From Aquabacter sp040049275 (GTDB lineage: Bacteria > Pseudomonadota > Alphaproteobacteria > Rhizobiales > Xanthobacteraceae): DNA of 64,000 bases. The stretch is from assembly GCF_040049275.1 (NCBI RefSeq), contig NZ_JBDZDT010000001.1, positions 62,001 to 126,000 of the forward strand. The letters run 5' to 3'. The notes below the pieces were generated by a model. The model worked only from the letters and a program-made list of their open reading frames with translations, ran no database searches and had not been told where the DNA came from. This document shows, piece after piece, positions 50,898 through 59,259 of this stretch. Both the position numbers and the translations under genes were made by a program. How positions within the stretch are numbered: the stretch's first letter is position 1; every line of letters begins with the position of its first letter.

Positions 50898-51867
50898 CGG
50901 GGAGCCTCCTGAGTTCGGCAAAAGCGGGCGGCGCGGTCTCGACATGCAGCGGCCGCGCGGGACGGGGATCGAGGGAGAGGTGCAGCAGTTCCGGCCGGGC
51001 GTAATGGCCGACAGAATCCATCATCCGCTTGCGCTTGACGATGAGGCCGAGGTCGAGGTCCGCCACCAGCAGGCCCTCGCCCTCGGTGAGCGGCGGCACC
51101 ACGTGCCGGCCCTCGGGGGAGATGATGGCGGTCATGCAGCCGCCGCGCAGCGCGTTCTGCAATCCTGCGTCGGGGGTGACGGAGGCGATCTGCTCCTCGG
51201 AGAGCCAGCCCGTGGCGTTCACCACGAAGCACCCGCTCTCCAAGGCGTGGTGGCGGATGGTCACCTCGATCTGCTCGGCGAAGATCGGCCCCACCAGGGA
51301 GCCGGGAAACTGCGCCACATGGATCTCTTCGTGCTGTGCCATCAGGGCGTAGCGGGCGAGCGGGTTGTAATGCTCCCAGCAGGCGAGCGCGCCGATCCGC
51401 CCGGCGGCGGTCTCCACCACGGTGAGGCCGGAGCCGTCGCCCTGCCCCCAGATCATGCGCTCATGGAAGGTGGGCGTGATCTTGCGCCGCTTCAGGCACA
51501 GCGTGCCGTCAGCATCGAACACGAGCTGGGTGTTGTAGAGCGAGCCGTGGTCCCGCTCGTTGACGCCGAGCACCACCACCATGCCGGCGCGGCGCGCGGC
51601 AGAGGCCACCGCCTCGGTCTCGGGGCTGGGAACGGCGACGGCATTCTCATAGAGCCGCACATGCTCGCGGCCCGAGAGCACGGGCGGCAGTACGAAGGAG
51701 AAATAGGGGTACCAGGGCACGAAGGTCTCGGGGAAGACGAGGAGCTTCACGCCCTTTCCCGCCGCGTCAGTGATGGCGCCGAGGACCTTCTCCATGGTGC
51801 CCGCGCGCGATGTCAGGTCCGGTGCGATCTGCACCGCGGCAACGCGGATGGTCGGACTTTGTGTCAT
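50824..51867 (-). CDS. Nitrilase, Nit6803 type (Nit1C)
   Basis: 347 residues of the nitrilase superfamily. The catalytic triad is Glu47 (FPETFVPWYPY), Lys129 (RRKITPTFHERM) and Cys163 (LACWEHYNPL); the positions are each 6 less than in Nit6803. Reaction: nitrile plus water to carboxylic acid and ammonia. In Pseudomonas the Nit1C nitrilase has been genetically linked to growth on cyanide. The C-terminal ~25 residues are encoded in overlap with the radical SAM gene and look unconserved. Confidence 0.95.
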   Translation of the reverse strand: MTQSPTIRVAAVQIAPDLTSRAGTMEKVLGAITDAAGKGVKLLVFPETFVPWYPYFSFVLPPVLSGREHVRLYENAVAVPSPETEAVASAARRAGMVVVLGVNERDHGSLYNTQLVFDADGTLCLKRRKITPTFHERMIWGQGDGSGLTVVETAAGRIGALACWEHYNPLARYALMAQHEEIHVAQFPGSLVGPIFAEQIEVTIRHHALESGCFVVNATGWLSEEQIASVTPDAGLQNALRGGCMTAIISPEGRHVVPPLTEGEGLLVADLDLGLIVKRKRMMDSVGHYARPELLHLSLDPRPARPLHVETAPPAFAELRRLPDGEPDDAADRASDQRAAILRSAAG

Positions 51868-51936
51868 CGCAGATCCTCTTTGGCTCGTCCCTTTCGAGGG
51901 CCGGCGGGCTGCGCCCGCCGGAGCCCGGTGTCCGGA

Positions 51937-52419
51937 TCAGAGTGTCCAAGTGTCGAGGATGACGGCGTTGTCGCGCTTGTGGATCAGCACGATGTCCAGC
52001 ACGTCGAGCGGGCTGATGGGCGTGATGCCCTCGATCAGCGAAGGCTCGCCATGGCCGTAAAGGGCCTGGAGCGCGAAGCGGCAGGCATAGACCTTGCCGC
52101 CTTCTTCCATGAACTTCTTGATCTGGTTGTTGAAGTTCTGGTGGCCGGGGAACGCCTCATCGCCAATCTTCGGGAAGCCGCGCTGCACGCCGAGCGTCAC
52201 GCCGGGGCCGTAGAGAAGGACGGAGGTCTCGAAGCCCTTGCGCTGGAGGCGCGTCGCCTGGAGCAAATTGACGAAGCCGATGGAGCCTTCGAAGGCGACG
52301 GTGTGGAAGGTGACGAGCGCCTTCTCTCCCGGCTGGGCCTTCACGTCCTCGAACAGCTTCTGCTCGTAGTCGACGAAGATATCTCCGGTCTTATGGGGCG
52401 GATGGGTCACGGCCGGCAT
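51937..52419 (-). CDS. MSMEG_0572/Sll0783-family nitrogen-starvation response protein (Nit1C)
   Basis: 160 residues from ATG 52419 (AGGAGCAAGCA upstream); the longer frame to 52512 passes through the operator region and is rejected. GEKALVTFHTVAFEGSIGFVNLLQATRLQRKGFETSVLLYGPGVTLGVQRGFP and GGKVYACRFALQALYGHGEPSLIEGITPISPLDVLDI suggest a DsrE-like fold. It is the first gene of the leftward cluster. Homologues are induced by nitrogen starvation in cyanobacteria. Confidence 0.92.
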   Translation of the reverse strand: MPAVTHPPHKTGDIFVDYEQKLFEDVKAQPGEKALVTFHTVAFEGSIGFVNLLQATRLQRKGFETSVLLYGPGVTLGVQRGFPKIGDEAFPGHQNFNNQIKKFMEEGGKVYACRFALQALYGHGEPSLIEGITPISPLDVLDIVLIHKRDNAVILDTWTL

Positions 52420-52481
52420 TGCTTGCTCCTGGTCTCTGGGTCGCCCGATCGGGGGACACCAAGAGGATTGCAACCGCCGTG

Positions 52482-52496
52482 CCAACATTGTTGCAT
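52482..52496 (-). promoter_or_regulatory. Candidate MocR operator copy 3 (Nit1C side)
   Basis: On the minus strand ATGCAACAATGTTGG shares its first ten bases with copy 1 and lies 63 bases upstream of the first Nit1C gene. It faces the opposite direction to the two copies next to the MocR gene. Confidence 0.5.
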
Positions 52497-52635
52497 TCAA
52501 ATTTGCGGTCATTTATGAGGGGAAGAGCCTAGATCTCCATTCAATGGGGCCTGTTTCCCCGTCAATCCCCGCACTTCCGATCCTGTTTCTGAAGCGCAAA
52601 GGGCGCCACCATGCTCAAGTTTCTCGCAGGCCGGC

Positions 52636-52656
52636 ATGCAACAATATGGGGTCAAT
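52636..52656 (+). promoter_or_regulatory. Candidate MocR operator copy 1
   Basis: ATGCAACAATATGGGGTCAA (then T) lies 77 bases upstream of the MocR gene start. CAACANTATGNNGTCAAT is repeated directly at 52700-52717. Confidence 0.55.
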
Positions 52657-52699
52657 GAGCGAGAGGTAGCGCGGGGCGTTCGATGATGGAGATTTCGCG

Positions 52700-52717
52700 C
52701 AACACTATGCAGTCAAT
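52700..52717 (+). promoter_or_regulatory. Candidate MocR operator copy 2
   Basis: CAACACTATGCAGTCAAT differs from copy 1 at three of 18 bases and starts 61 bases after it. It ends 15 bases before the MocR ATG, just upstream of the GAGGGGCAGG ribosome-binding site, so binding could repress the regulator's own gene. Confidence 0.55.
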
Positions 52718-52732
52718 CATGAGGGGCAGGCG

Positions 52733-54115
52733 ATGAAAGACTGGATCCCGAAGATCGAGAATAGCGACAGCCCGCGCTATCTCGCCATCGCCAACGCCAT
52801 TGGCACGGACATCGCCGCCGGCATTCTCGTGCCGGGCGACCAGCTGCCGCCGCAGCGCCGGCTGGCGGCGCTCCTCGGGGTCGATTTCACCACCGTGGCG
52901 CGCGGCTATGTGGAGGCGGCCAAGCGGGGGCTGATCGAGTCCACCATCGGCCGGGGCAGCTTCGTGCGGAAGACCGCCGCCGCGCGCATCTCCGCCGATC
53001 CGCAGCGCCTCCGGGCGGCGGACTTCTCCATGAACATGCCGCCCGAGCCCGACGACCCCGACCTCATCGCCCGCATGCAGGAGGGCTATGCCAGCGTGGC
53101 GCGCGATCTGCTGCCGCTCCTGCGTTACCAGGGCTTCGGCGGATCGCCCCTGGACAAGGATGCGGCCTCCGCCTGGCTCGGCCGCCGGGCGCTGGTGCCG
53201 GCGCAGGAGCGCATCTTCATCACGCCCGGCGCGCACCCGGCTCTGGTGGGCATCTTCTCCCTGCTTGCGAAGGCCGGCGACACGGTGCTGTCCGAGGCCG
53301 TCACCTATCCCGGCGTGCGCTCCATCACCGCCCAGCTCGGTCTCAACCTCGTGGGCATCGAGATGGACCAGGACGGCATCCTGCCCGAGGCGCTGGAAGA
53401 GGCGGTGCGCCGGCATGCGCCAAAGGCCCTCTATCTCAACCCGACGCTCCAGAATCCCATGACCATCACCACGTCCGAGCGCCGGCGCAGCGCCATCTGC
53501 GCCATCGCGCGGCGCATGGGCGTGCCCATCGTGGAGGACGACGCCTATGGCTTCATCGCGACCCACGGCCCGCCGCCGCTCGCCGCCATCGCGCCGGACA
53601 TCTGCTGGCACATTGCGGGCCTCGCCAAGTGCATCGGCGCGGGATTGCGGCTCGCTTACGTGGTCGCGCCGGATGCGCGGGCGGGCTGGTCGTTCACGGG
53701 CGCGATGCGCGCTCTCTCGGTGATGGCCTCGCCGCTGACGGCCGCGGTCGCGACGCGCTGGATCGATGACGGGACGGCCGACACGATCCTGCGCTTCATC
53801 CGCGCGGAGGTGTCGGCCCGGCAGAAGCTGGCGGCGCGCCACTTCGAGCCGGGCACCTACCTCTCTGATCCCCTGAGCTTCAACATCTGGCTGCCGCTGG
53901 GCAATGGCTGGACCCGCTCGGCCTTTGCCAGCCATGCCAGCGGCACCGGCATCGGCGTGGTCGCCAGCGACGCGTTCACGGTGGGCGGAACGCCGGCGGA
54001 GGCGGTGCGTGTCGGCCTCGGCGGCCCCATCGACCGGGCGCAGCTGGAGCGCGGGCTGGAATTCATGGCCCATGCGCTGGAAGGCCCGCCGGAAATGGCG
54101 GCCGGCTTCTTTTAG
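52733..54115 (+). CDS. MocR-type regulator (GntR DNA-binding plus PLP aminotransferase domain)
   Basis: 460 residues. Residues ~10-75 are a GntR winged helix (YLAIANAIGTDIAAGILVPGDQLPPQRRLAALLGVDFTTVARGYVEAAKRGLIES). The rest is a fold-type I aminotransferase-like domain; Lys in HIAGLAKCIGAGLRLAYVV would bind pyridoxal phosphate, and NPTLQNP and EDDAYGF are further family motifs. It is divergent from the Nit1C cluster and very probably controls it, sensing an amino or amine compound through PLP. GAGGGGCAGGCG precedes ATG 52733. Confidence 0.92.
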   Translation: MKDWIPKIENSDSPRYLAIANAIGTDIAAGILVPGDQLPPQRRLAALLGVDFTTVARGYVEAAKRGLIESTIGRGSFVRKTAAARISADPQRLRAADFSMNMPPEPDDPDLIARMQEGYASVARDLLPLLRYQGFGGSPLDKDAASAWLGRRALVPAQERIFITPGAHPALVGIFSLLAKAGDTVLSEAVTYPGVRSITAQLGLNLVGIEMDQDGILPEALEEAVRRHAPKALYLNPTLQNPMTITTSERRRSAICAIARRMGVPIVEDDAYGFIATHGPPPLAAIAPDICWHIAGLAKCIGAGLRLAYVVAPDARAGWSFTGAMRALSVMASPLTAAVATRWIDDGTADTILRFIRAEVSARQKLAARHFEPGTYLSDPLSFNIWLPLGNGWTRSAFASHASGTGIGVVASDAFTVGGTPAEAVRVGLGGPIDRAQLERGLEFMAHALEGPPEMAAGFF

Positions 54116-54170
54116 CCTCCGGGCCACGGTAGGTGCGTGCTTTCTTCCTCTGCCCGGTCGAGGACTGGCC

Positions 54171-54749
54171 ATGACGAATCCCGGACATACCGAGCCGCCC
54201 GCGGAAAAGGACCCTCGACCCGCCATTCAATCTTCGCTGAAGGATGCGCCGCCCGGCTGGGTCAACCGGTTCGGGGGTAAGCTCGTGCTCGTTCTGCTGG
54301 ACAACAAATACACGCCCTCGATCCGGAACGGGCGCAGCCTCTGGGGCCTGCATGATCCCCTCACCTATCGCCCGAGCAACGGGGAAGACACGATCACCGT
54401 GCCCAAGGGCTTCGTCACGGATCTCGCCTCCGTCCCGCGCTGGGGGTGGATCATGCTCCCGCCCGACGGCCCCTGGGTGAAGGGCGCCGTCATTCACGAT
54501 TTCCTCTACGCCACGCAGGGTACGGGGATCTGGTACGCTCATCCGTCCGGCAATACGCGGACGGCGCCCTACACGCGGGCCGAGGCGGACTGGATCCTGC
54601 GGGATGCGCTGGAGAATCGCGGCGTCGATATCATCCGCCGCAACATCATCTGGGCGGCGGTGCGGATCGGCGGTGCCGGGGGATGGGGCAATGACCGGTC
54701 CCGCCGGAAGCGCGCGACCGCAGCCGACGAAGCCTTTATCCGGGAGTGA
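54171..54749 (+). CDS. DUF1353 protein
   Basis: 192 residues from ATG 54171. YTPSIRNGRSLWGLHDPLTYRPSNGEDTITVPKGFVTDLASVPRWGWIMLPPDGPWVKGAVIHDFLYATQGTG is a DUF1353 domain (also found in phage and defence contexts). A polar N-terminal 30 residues and a basic C-terminus flank it. No phage genes are nearby. Function unknown. Confidence 0.85.
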   Translation: MTNPGHTEPPAEKDPRPAIQSSLKDAPPGWVNRFGGKLVLVLLDNKYTPSIRNGRSLWGLHDPLTYRPSNGEDTITVPKGFVTDLASVPRWGWIMLPPDGPWVKGAVIHDFLYATQGTGIWYAHPSGNTRTAPYTRAEADWILRDALENRGVDIIRRNIIWAAVRIGGAGGWGNDRSRRKRATAADEAFIRE

Positions 54750-54886
54750 TGGTGGCGCCCGATATCGCGCCGCCTTCACTGCCGGCCGCGAGGCGCGCCG
54801 CCCGGAATTTGCCGCATCGATGGCGGAAAGTTGGGGAGGTTGACACGCCGCTCACCCTTCATGGCGGCCAACGTGGAGACCTGACA

Positions 54887-55366
54887 ATGAGCCGTGGTTA
54901 TCCATCAATGACCGCTCTGCTCGGCCTGTTGGCCATTGCAGGCTATCAAAACCGCGACAAGATCGGGGAAATGCTCGGAAAACTGGGGGGCGGAGCGACA
55001 CCTGCCGATCCCAATCAGCAAAGCGCCCAATCCGGTGGGCTCGGAGGGGTCCTTGGCGGCCTTGGCGGCCTGCTAGGCGGCGCCAGCGCCGGCTCGGTGC
55101 TGAATGGCGGCCTGTCGGAGCTCCTCGAACGCTTCCAGACGAACGGCTACGGCGATGCCGCCGAATCCTGGGTCGGCACAGGGGCCAACAAGGACCTCCC
55201 GCCCCCTCAGCTCGAACAGGCCATCGGCCCGGACGTGCTCGAAACGCTCTCCAGACAAACCGGCCTCTCCCGCGAGGAGCTTCTTGCGCGGCTGACACGA
55301 GAGCTTCCCGAGGCCGTGAACAGGTACACCCCGGACGGGCGCCTTCCCTCAGCCGACGCGGCCTGA
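54887..55366 (+). CDS. YidB-like DUF937 protein
   Basis: 159 residues from ATG 54887 (GGAGACCTGACA upstream). A Gly-rich middle (GGLGGVLGGLGGLLGGASAGSV) precedes the YidB-type C-terminal domain: LLERFQTNGYGDAAESWVGTGANKDLPPPQLEQAIGPDVLETLSRQTGLSREELLARLTRELPEAVNRYTPDGRLPS. Small widespread protein of unknown function. It lies 138 bases after the DUF1353 gene. Confidence 0.88.
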   Translation: MSRGYPSMTALLGLLAIAGYQNRDKIGEMLGKLGGGATPADPNQQSAQSGGLGGVLGGLGGLLGGASAGSVLNGGLSELLERFQTNGYGDAAESWVGTGANKDLPPPQLEQAIGPDVLETLSRQTGLSREELLARLTRELPEAVNRYTPDGRLPSADAA

Positions 55367-55425
55367 CAGGGCTTGCCGCACTGTAAAGCGCCGCCGCGGG
55401 TCACCGCATATCGCTGACCGGCCAG

Positions 55426-55448
55426 GGCCCGCCCCAGTTGGGCGGGCC
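55426..55448 (+). terminator. Hairpin after the YidB-like gene
   Basis: GGCCCGCC, loop CCAGTTG, GGCGGGCC: an 8-bp perfect stem 60 bases past the stop. No U-tract follows. Confidence 0.4.
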
Positions 55449-55479
55449 GCGATGCGCGCTCCAGCCGTATCCGGATGCG

Positions 55480-55671
55480 TCAGCTCTTTACTTCCCGCCA
55501 CGCCATGCCCCTCTTGTGGGGCGGCGGGGGATTCTCACCGGGAACGGGCGGCGTCGCGCCGCCGGCCGTTCCGCCCGGAGACCATTCCTCATGGGGCGGC
55601 ACGGAAGGTGGTGCTTTTGATCTCTCGCTGGGGCCGAACTTGGCCGGTGCGTTCTTCGCCGGTGTGGTCAT
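55480..55671 (-). CDS. Small proline-rich protein of unknown function
   Basis: 63 residues, MTTPAKNAPAKFGPSERSKA followed by PPSVPPHEEWSPGGTAGGATPP and a basic end. GGGAGGACACC lies just upstream of ATG 55671, a strong ribosome-binding site. It has no hydrophobic segment and looks disordered. A plus-strand frame (55475-55792) overlaps it but lacks a comparable start signal. I do not recognise a family; it may be a chance ORF. Confidence 0.4.
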   Translation of the reverse strand: MTTPAKNAPAKFGPSERSKAPPSVPPHEEWSPGGTAGGATPPVPGENPPPPHKRGMAWREVKS

Positions 55672-55804
55672 GGTGTCCTCCCTGGGCTTTAGGGAGAGGA
55701 ACCAGACAGGGCGGGAAAAGTTCGCCGCCTATCGCGACAGGCCCGCCATCCCCCTCCCCCTCAATGGAGAAGCAGCGATGGCGGGGCCTTAACGTCAGGC
55801 CGCG

Positions 55805-57298
55805 TCAGACCCGCACGGCGAACGGGTCTCGGGCCTCGTTGGAAAAGTCGATCATCACATTCTTGGTGCGCAGGAATTCGTAGAGCCCGGCCGCGCCGCG
55901 CTCGCGCCCGAAGCCGCTTTCCTTGATGCCGCCGAACGGCGTCTGGGCGGCGGAGGCGCGATAGGTGTTCACCCACACCATGCCGGAATTGATGGCGCGG
56001 CTCACGCGCTGCGCACGGTTGAGATTCTGCGTCCAGATGCCGGAGGCGAGGCCGTAGCGCGTGTCGTTGCCGATGGCGATGGCCTCCTCCTCCTCATCGA
56101 ACGGGATGATGGAGAGGACCGGGCCGAACACCTCTTCCTGCGCGATGCGCATGGTGTTGCGCACGTCCGCGAAGATGGTGGGCTTCACGAACAGGCCGTT
56201 TGCAAGGTTGCCCTCGCGCGCCGCCTCGCCGCCGGCCACCAGAGACGCGCCGTCCTGCTTAGCCGCCTCGATGAAGCCGAGGATCATGTTGAACTGGGGC
56301 TCGTTGGCGGCGGTGCCCATCTCGGTTCCCATGTCGAGGGGATCGCCGAGCTTGATCAGCTTCGCCCGCGCCGCGAGGCGGTCCACCATCTCCTGATAGA
56401 CCGGCCGCTGCACCAGAAGGCGCGAGCCGGCGATGCAGGTCTGGCCGGTGGCGGCGAAGATGCCGGCGAGCGCGCCCACCACCGCCTTGTCGAGATCGGC
56501 ATCCTCGAACACCATGTTGGGCGACTTGCCGCCCAGCTCCATGATGACCGGCACGAGGTTCTTGCCCGCAGCCGCCGCGATCTTGCGGCCCGTATGGCCC
56601 GAGCCGGTGAAGGAGATCTTGTCGACACCCCCGCCTTCCACCAGAGCCGCGCCCGTGCGCCCGTCGCCCGTGACCACATTGAACACGCCGGGCGGGAAGC
56701 CGGCCTGCTCCACGAGGCTCGCGAATTCCAGCGTGGTGACCGAGGCGTGCTCGGAGGGCTTCACCACCACGCAATTGCCGGCGGCCAGCGCCGCCGGCAG
56801 CTTGTTCGCCAGCAGCGCCATGGGCGAGTTCCAGGCGGTGATGAGACCCACCACGCCGAGCGGCTCATAGGTGGCGTAGTCGAACACATCCTTCTGGTCG
56901 AGCGGGATCACCTGGCCGAAGATCTTGTCCGCAAATCCCGCATAGAAGCGGTAGATTCGCGCGGAGAACGGCATCTGGCTGCGTGTCTCGCGGATCACCT
57001 TGCCGTTGTCGGTGCTCTCCAGCTTGCCGAAGCGGTCGGCATTCTGCTCCAGCAATTCGGCGAGCTTCAGGAGCATGCGGCCGCGTTCCAGGCCGTTCAC
57101 ATGCTTCCAGGTGGTGTCGAAGGTGCGCCGCGCCGCCGCGACCGCCGCCGCCACGTCCGAGGGGCCGGCCTGGGAGATCAGCGCCCAGGGCTGCTGGTTA
57201 TAGGGATTGTAGGTCGGGAAGGTCTCGCCGCCCGCCGGCGCCACCCAGCGGCCATCGATATAGAGCTGGTAGGTCTTCAGATCTGCCGGCGCGTTCAT
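55805..57298 (-). CDS. NAD(P)-dependent aldehyde dehydrogenase
   Basis: 497 residues, full-length ALDH. Catalytic Glu in MELGGKSPNMVFED, catalytic Cys in AATGQTCIAGSRLL, cofactor loop in FTGSGHTGRKIAAAAG and NSGMVWVNTY...TPFGGIKESGFGRE at the end. Oxidises an aldehyde to the acid; substrate unknown. It is divergent from the GMC oxidoreductase, which could make its aldehyde from an alcohol. The divergent 290-base region 57299-57588 contains an AT-rich patch but no gene. Confidence 0.93.
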   Translation of the reverse strand: MNAPADLKTYQLYIDGRWVAPAGGETFPTYNPYNQQPWALISQAGPSDVAAAVAAARRTFDTTWKHVNGLERGRMLLKLAELLEQNADRFGKLESTDNGKVIRETRSQMPFSARIYRFYAGFADKIFGQVIPLDQKDVFDYATYEPLGVVGLITAWNSPMALLANKLPAALAAGNCVVVKPSEHASVTTLEFASLVEQAGFPPGVFNVVTGDGRTGAALVEGGGVDKISFTGSGHTGRKIAAAAGKNLVPVIMELGGKSPNMVFEDADLDKAVVGALAGIFAATGQTCIAGSRLLVQRPVYQEMVDRLAARAKLIKLGDPLDMGTEMGTAANEPQFNMILGFIEAAKQDGASLVAGGEAAREGNLANGLFVKPTIFADVRNTMRIAQEEVFGPVLSIIPFDEEEEAIAIGNDTRYGLASGIWTQNLNRAQRVSRAINSGMVWVNTYRASAAQTPFGGIKESGFGRERGAAGLYEFLRTKNVMIDFSNEARDPFAVRV

Positions 57299-57588
57299 CC
57301 CGTTTCTCCCGTGTCTTTTGTCCGCTTGCGCGTGGCCGCATGACGTGGCGCGACGCTAGAAGCTGCGGGCATAATGAAAAAATACCGATTTGGCCTTGAG
57401 CGATGCGCCCCCGATATACTGGACACCCAAGCCCACTATGCACAATTTGAATGCTGAAGGCGCTATCGTGATTATCCCAAGATGGTGAAGCCCCCTATGT
57501 TCGCCGTCACCAAAATGTTTTTATGTCCGCGAGCCGTTGCGGGAGAACAGAAAAACCGGCGGCGTGGGACCGACAAGGACGGTGGGAG

Positions 57589-59244
57589 ATGGGATCGCCA
57601 AGGACTGACACGCCGGATGCCGAGTTTGACTTCATCGTCGTGGGTGCCGGCTCCGCCGGGTGCGTGCTCGCCAACCGCCTCTCCGCGGACAGCACGCACC
57701 GCGTGCTTCTGATCGAGGCGGGCGGCAAGGACAACACCCTCAACATCCACGTGCCCCTGATGGTGGTGAACCTCCTGAGGGACGAGCGCTATACGTGGCC
57801 CTTCATGACCGAGAAGCAGGTCCATCTGAACGGCCGCGAGCAGCTCTGGACGCGCGGCAGGGTGCTGGGCGGCTCGTCCTCCATCAACGGCAACGTCTAT
57901 GTCCGCGGCGACCCCGCCGAATTCGATTCCTGGAACATCCCCGGCTGGGATTGGGAGGGAATGCTCCCCTACTTCAAGCGCATGGAGAATTTCGCCGAGG
58001 GCGATCCCGCAACGCGCGGCAAGGGCGGCCCCATCAACGTCACCCAGCTCAAGCATTTCGACAAATTGGGCGACGCCTATCTCGAGGCCAACCGCGAGGC
58101 CGGCTTCGAGCTGGTGAGCGACTATAATGACGGCCACTACGAAGGCGCGTCCTATCTCCAATATTCCACCAAGCGCGGCTTCCGCTGCTCCTCCTCGGTG
58201 GGCTATCTGCGCCCGGCCCGCTCGCGGCCCAACCTCACCGTGTGGACCAACACCCTGGTGAACCGCGTGCTGATCGAAGGCAAGCGCGCCGTGGGCGTCG
58301 AGTGCCGGCGGGACGGCAAGGTGGTGAAGGTGGCCGCGCGGCGCGAGGTGGTCGTCTCCGCGGGGCCCATCCAGTCGCCCAAGATCCTGGAGCTGTCCGG
58401 CATCGGACGGCCTGACCTTCTGCAATCCCTGGGCATTCAGGTGGTCCATGCGCTGCCGGGCGTGGGCGAGAACCTCGCCGACCATCCCAATGTGCGCCTC
58501 ACCTTCGAATGCGCCCAGCCCATCACCATCAACGATGTGCTTCAGCGGCCCACCAGCAAGCTGAAGGAGGGCATCCGCTACATCCTGTTCGGCAAGGGCC
58601 TCCTCTCCATCTGCTCGGCCACCGCCCACACGGTGATGCGCAGCAATCCGGGGGAGAACCAGCCGGACCTGAAGCTGCAATTGCAGCCCTTCTCCGGCAA
58701 GGATCGCTATGCCCGCCGGCCGAAGGACGGGCTCGACCCCTATTCCGGCTTCACCGTGGGTGTCATGGCCCTGCGCCCGCGCTCGCGCGGCTACGTGCAC
58801 GCCGCTTCCGCCGACCCGTCGGTCTTCCCCAAGATCGACCCCAATTATCTGGCGGCGGAAGAGGATGTGAAGGTGCTCACCGCCGGCATTCTGGCGGTGC
58901 GCCGCCTCGCCGAATCCCCGACGCTGAAGCGCCTCATCGTGCGCGAGACGCGGCCGGGCCCGGAGGTGAGGACGACGGAGCAGATCGTCGAGTACATCCG
59001 CTCCACCGCTCAGACCACATGGCACGTGGTGGGAAGCTGCAAGATGGGCTTCGACGCCGATGCCGTGGTGGACCCCGAGCTGCGCGTGCGGGGCATCGAG
59101 GGCCTGCGGGTGGTGGATTCCTCGGTCTTCCCGACGGTCCCCTCCTCCAACACCAACGCGCCGACCATTGCGCTCGGCGAGAAGGGCGCGGACCTCATCC
59201 TGCGCTCATGGCAGAAGGTCGTCGCCCTCAACGCGGCCGCCTGA
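57589..59244 (+). CDS. GMC-family FAD oxidoreductase (choline/alcohol dehydrogenase-like)
   Basis: 551 residues from ATG 57589 (GGTGGGAG upstream); the frame open from 57523 is not supported. FAD motif DFIVVGAGSAGCVLANRLS, GMC signature RVLGGSSSINGNVYVRG, and the catalytic His in TTWHVVGSCKMG followed by SNTNAPTIALGEKGADLIL. Oxidises an alcohol to an aldehyde. The enolase-superfamily gene begins 15 bases downstream. Confidence 0.92.
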   Translation: MGSPRTDTPDAEFDFIVVGAGSAGCVLANRLSADSTHRVLLIEAGGKDNTLNIHVPLMVVNLLRDERYTWPFMTEKQVHLNGREQLWTRGRVLGGSSSINGNVYVRGDPAEFDSWNIPGWDWEGMLPYFKRMENFAEGDPATRGKGGPINVTQLKHFDKLGDAYLEANREAGFELVSDYNDGHYEGASYLQYSTKRGFRCSSSVGYLRPARSRPNLTVWTNTLVNRVLIEGKRAVGVECRRDGKVVKVAARREVVVSAGPIQSPKILELSGIGRPDLLQSLGIQVVHALPGVGENLADHPNVRLTFECAQPITINDVLQRPTSKLKEGIRYILFGKGLLSICSATAHTVMRSNPGENQPDLKLQLQPFSGKDRYARRPKDGLDPYSGFTVGVMALRPRSRGYVHAASADPSVFPKIDPNYLAAEEDVKVLTAGILAVRRLAESPTLKRLIVRETRPGPEVRTTEQIVEYIRSTAQTTWHVVGSCKMGFDADAVVDPELRVRGIEGLRVVDSSVFPTVPSSNTNAPTIALGEKGADLILRSWQKVVALNAAA

Positions 59245-59259
59245 GACTGATTGATTGTC

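Noticed and set aside
54171..55366. Possible prophage remnant because of DUF1353
   Set aside because: No other phage genes, integrase or attachment-site repeats were seen nearby.
55475..55792. 105-codon plus-strand frame overlapping the small proline-rich ORF
   Set aside because: No ribosome-binding site; the opposite-strand ORF has a strong one. Neither is certain.
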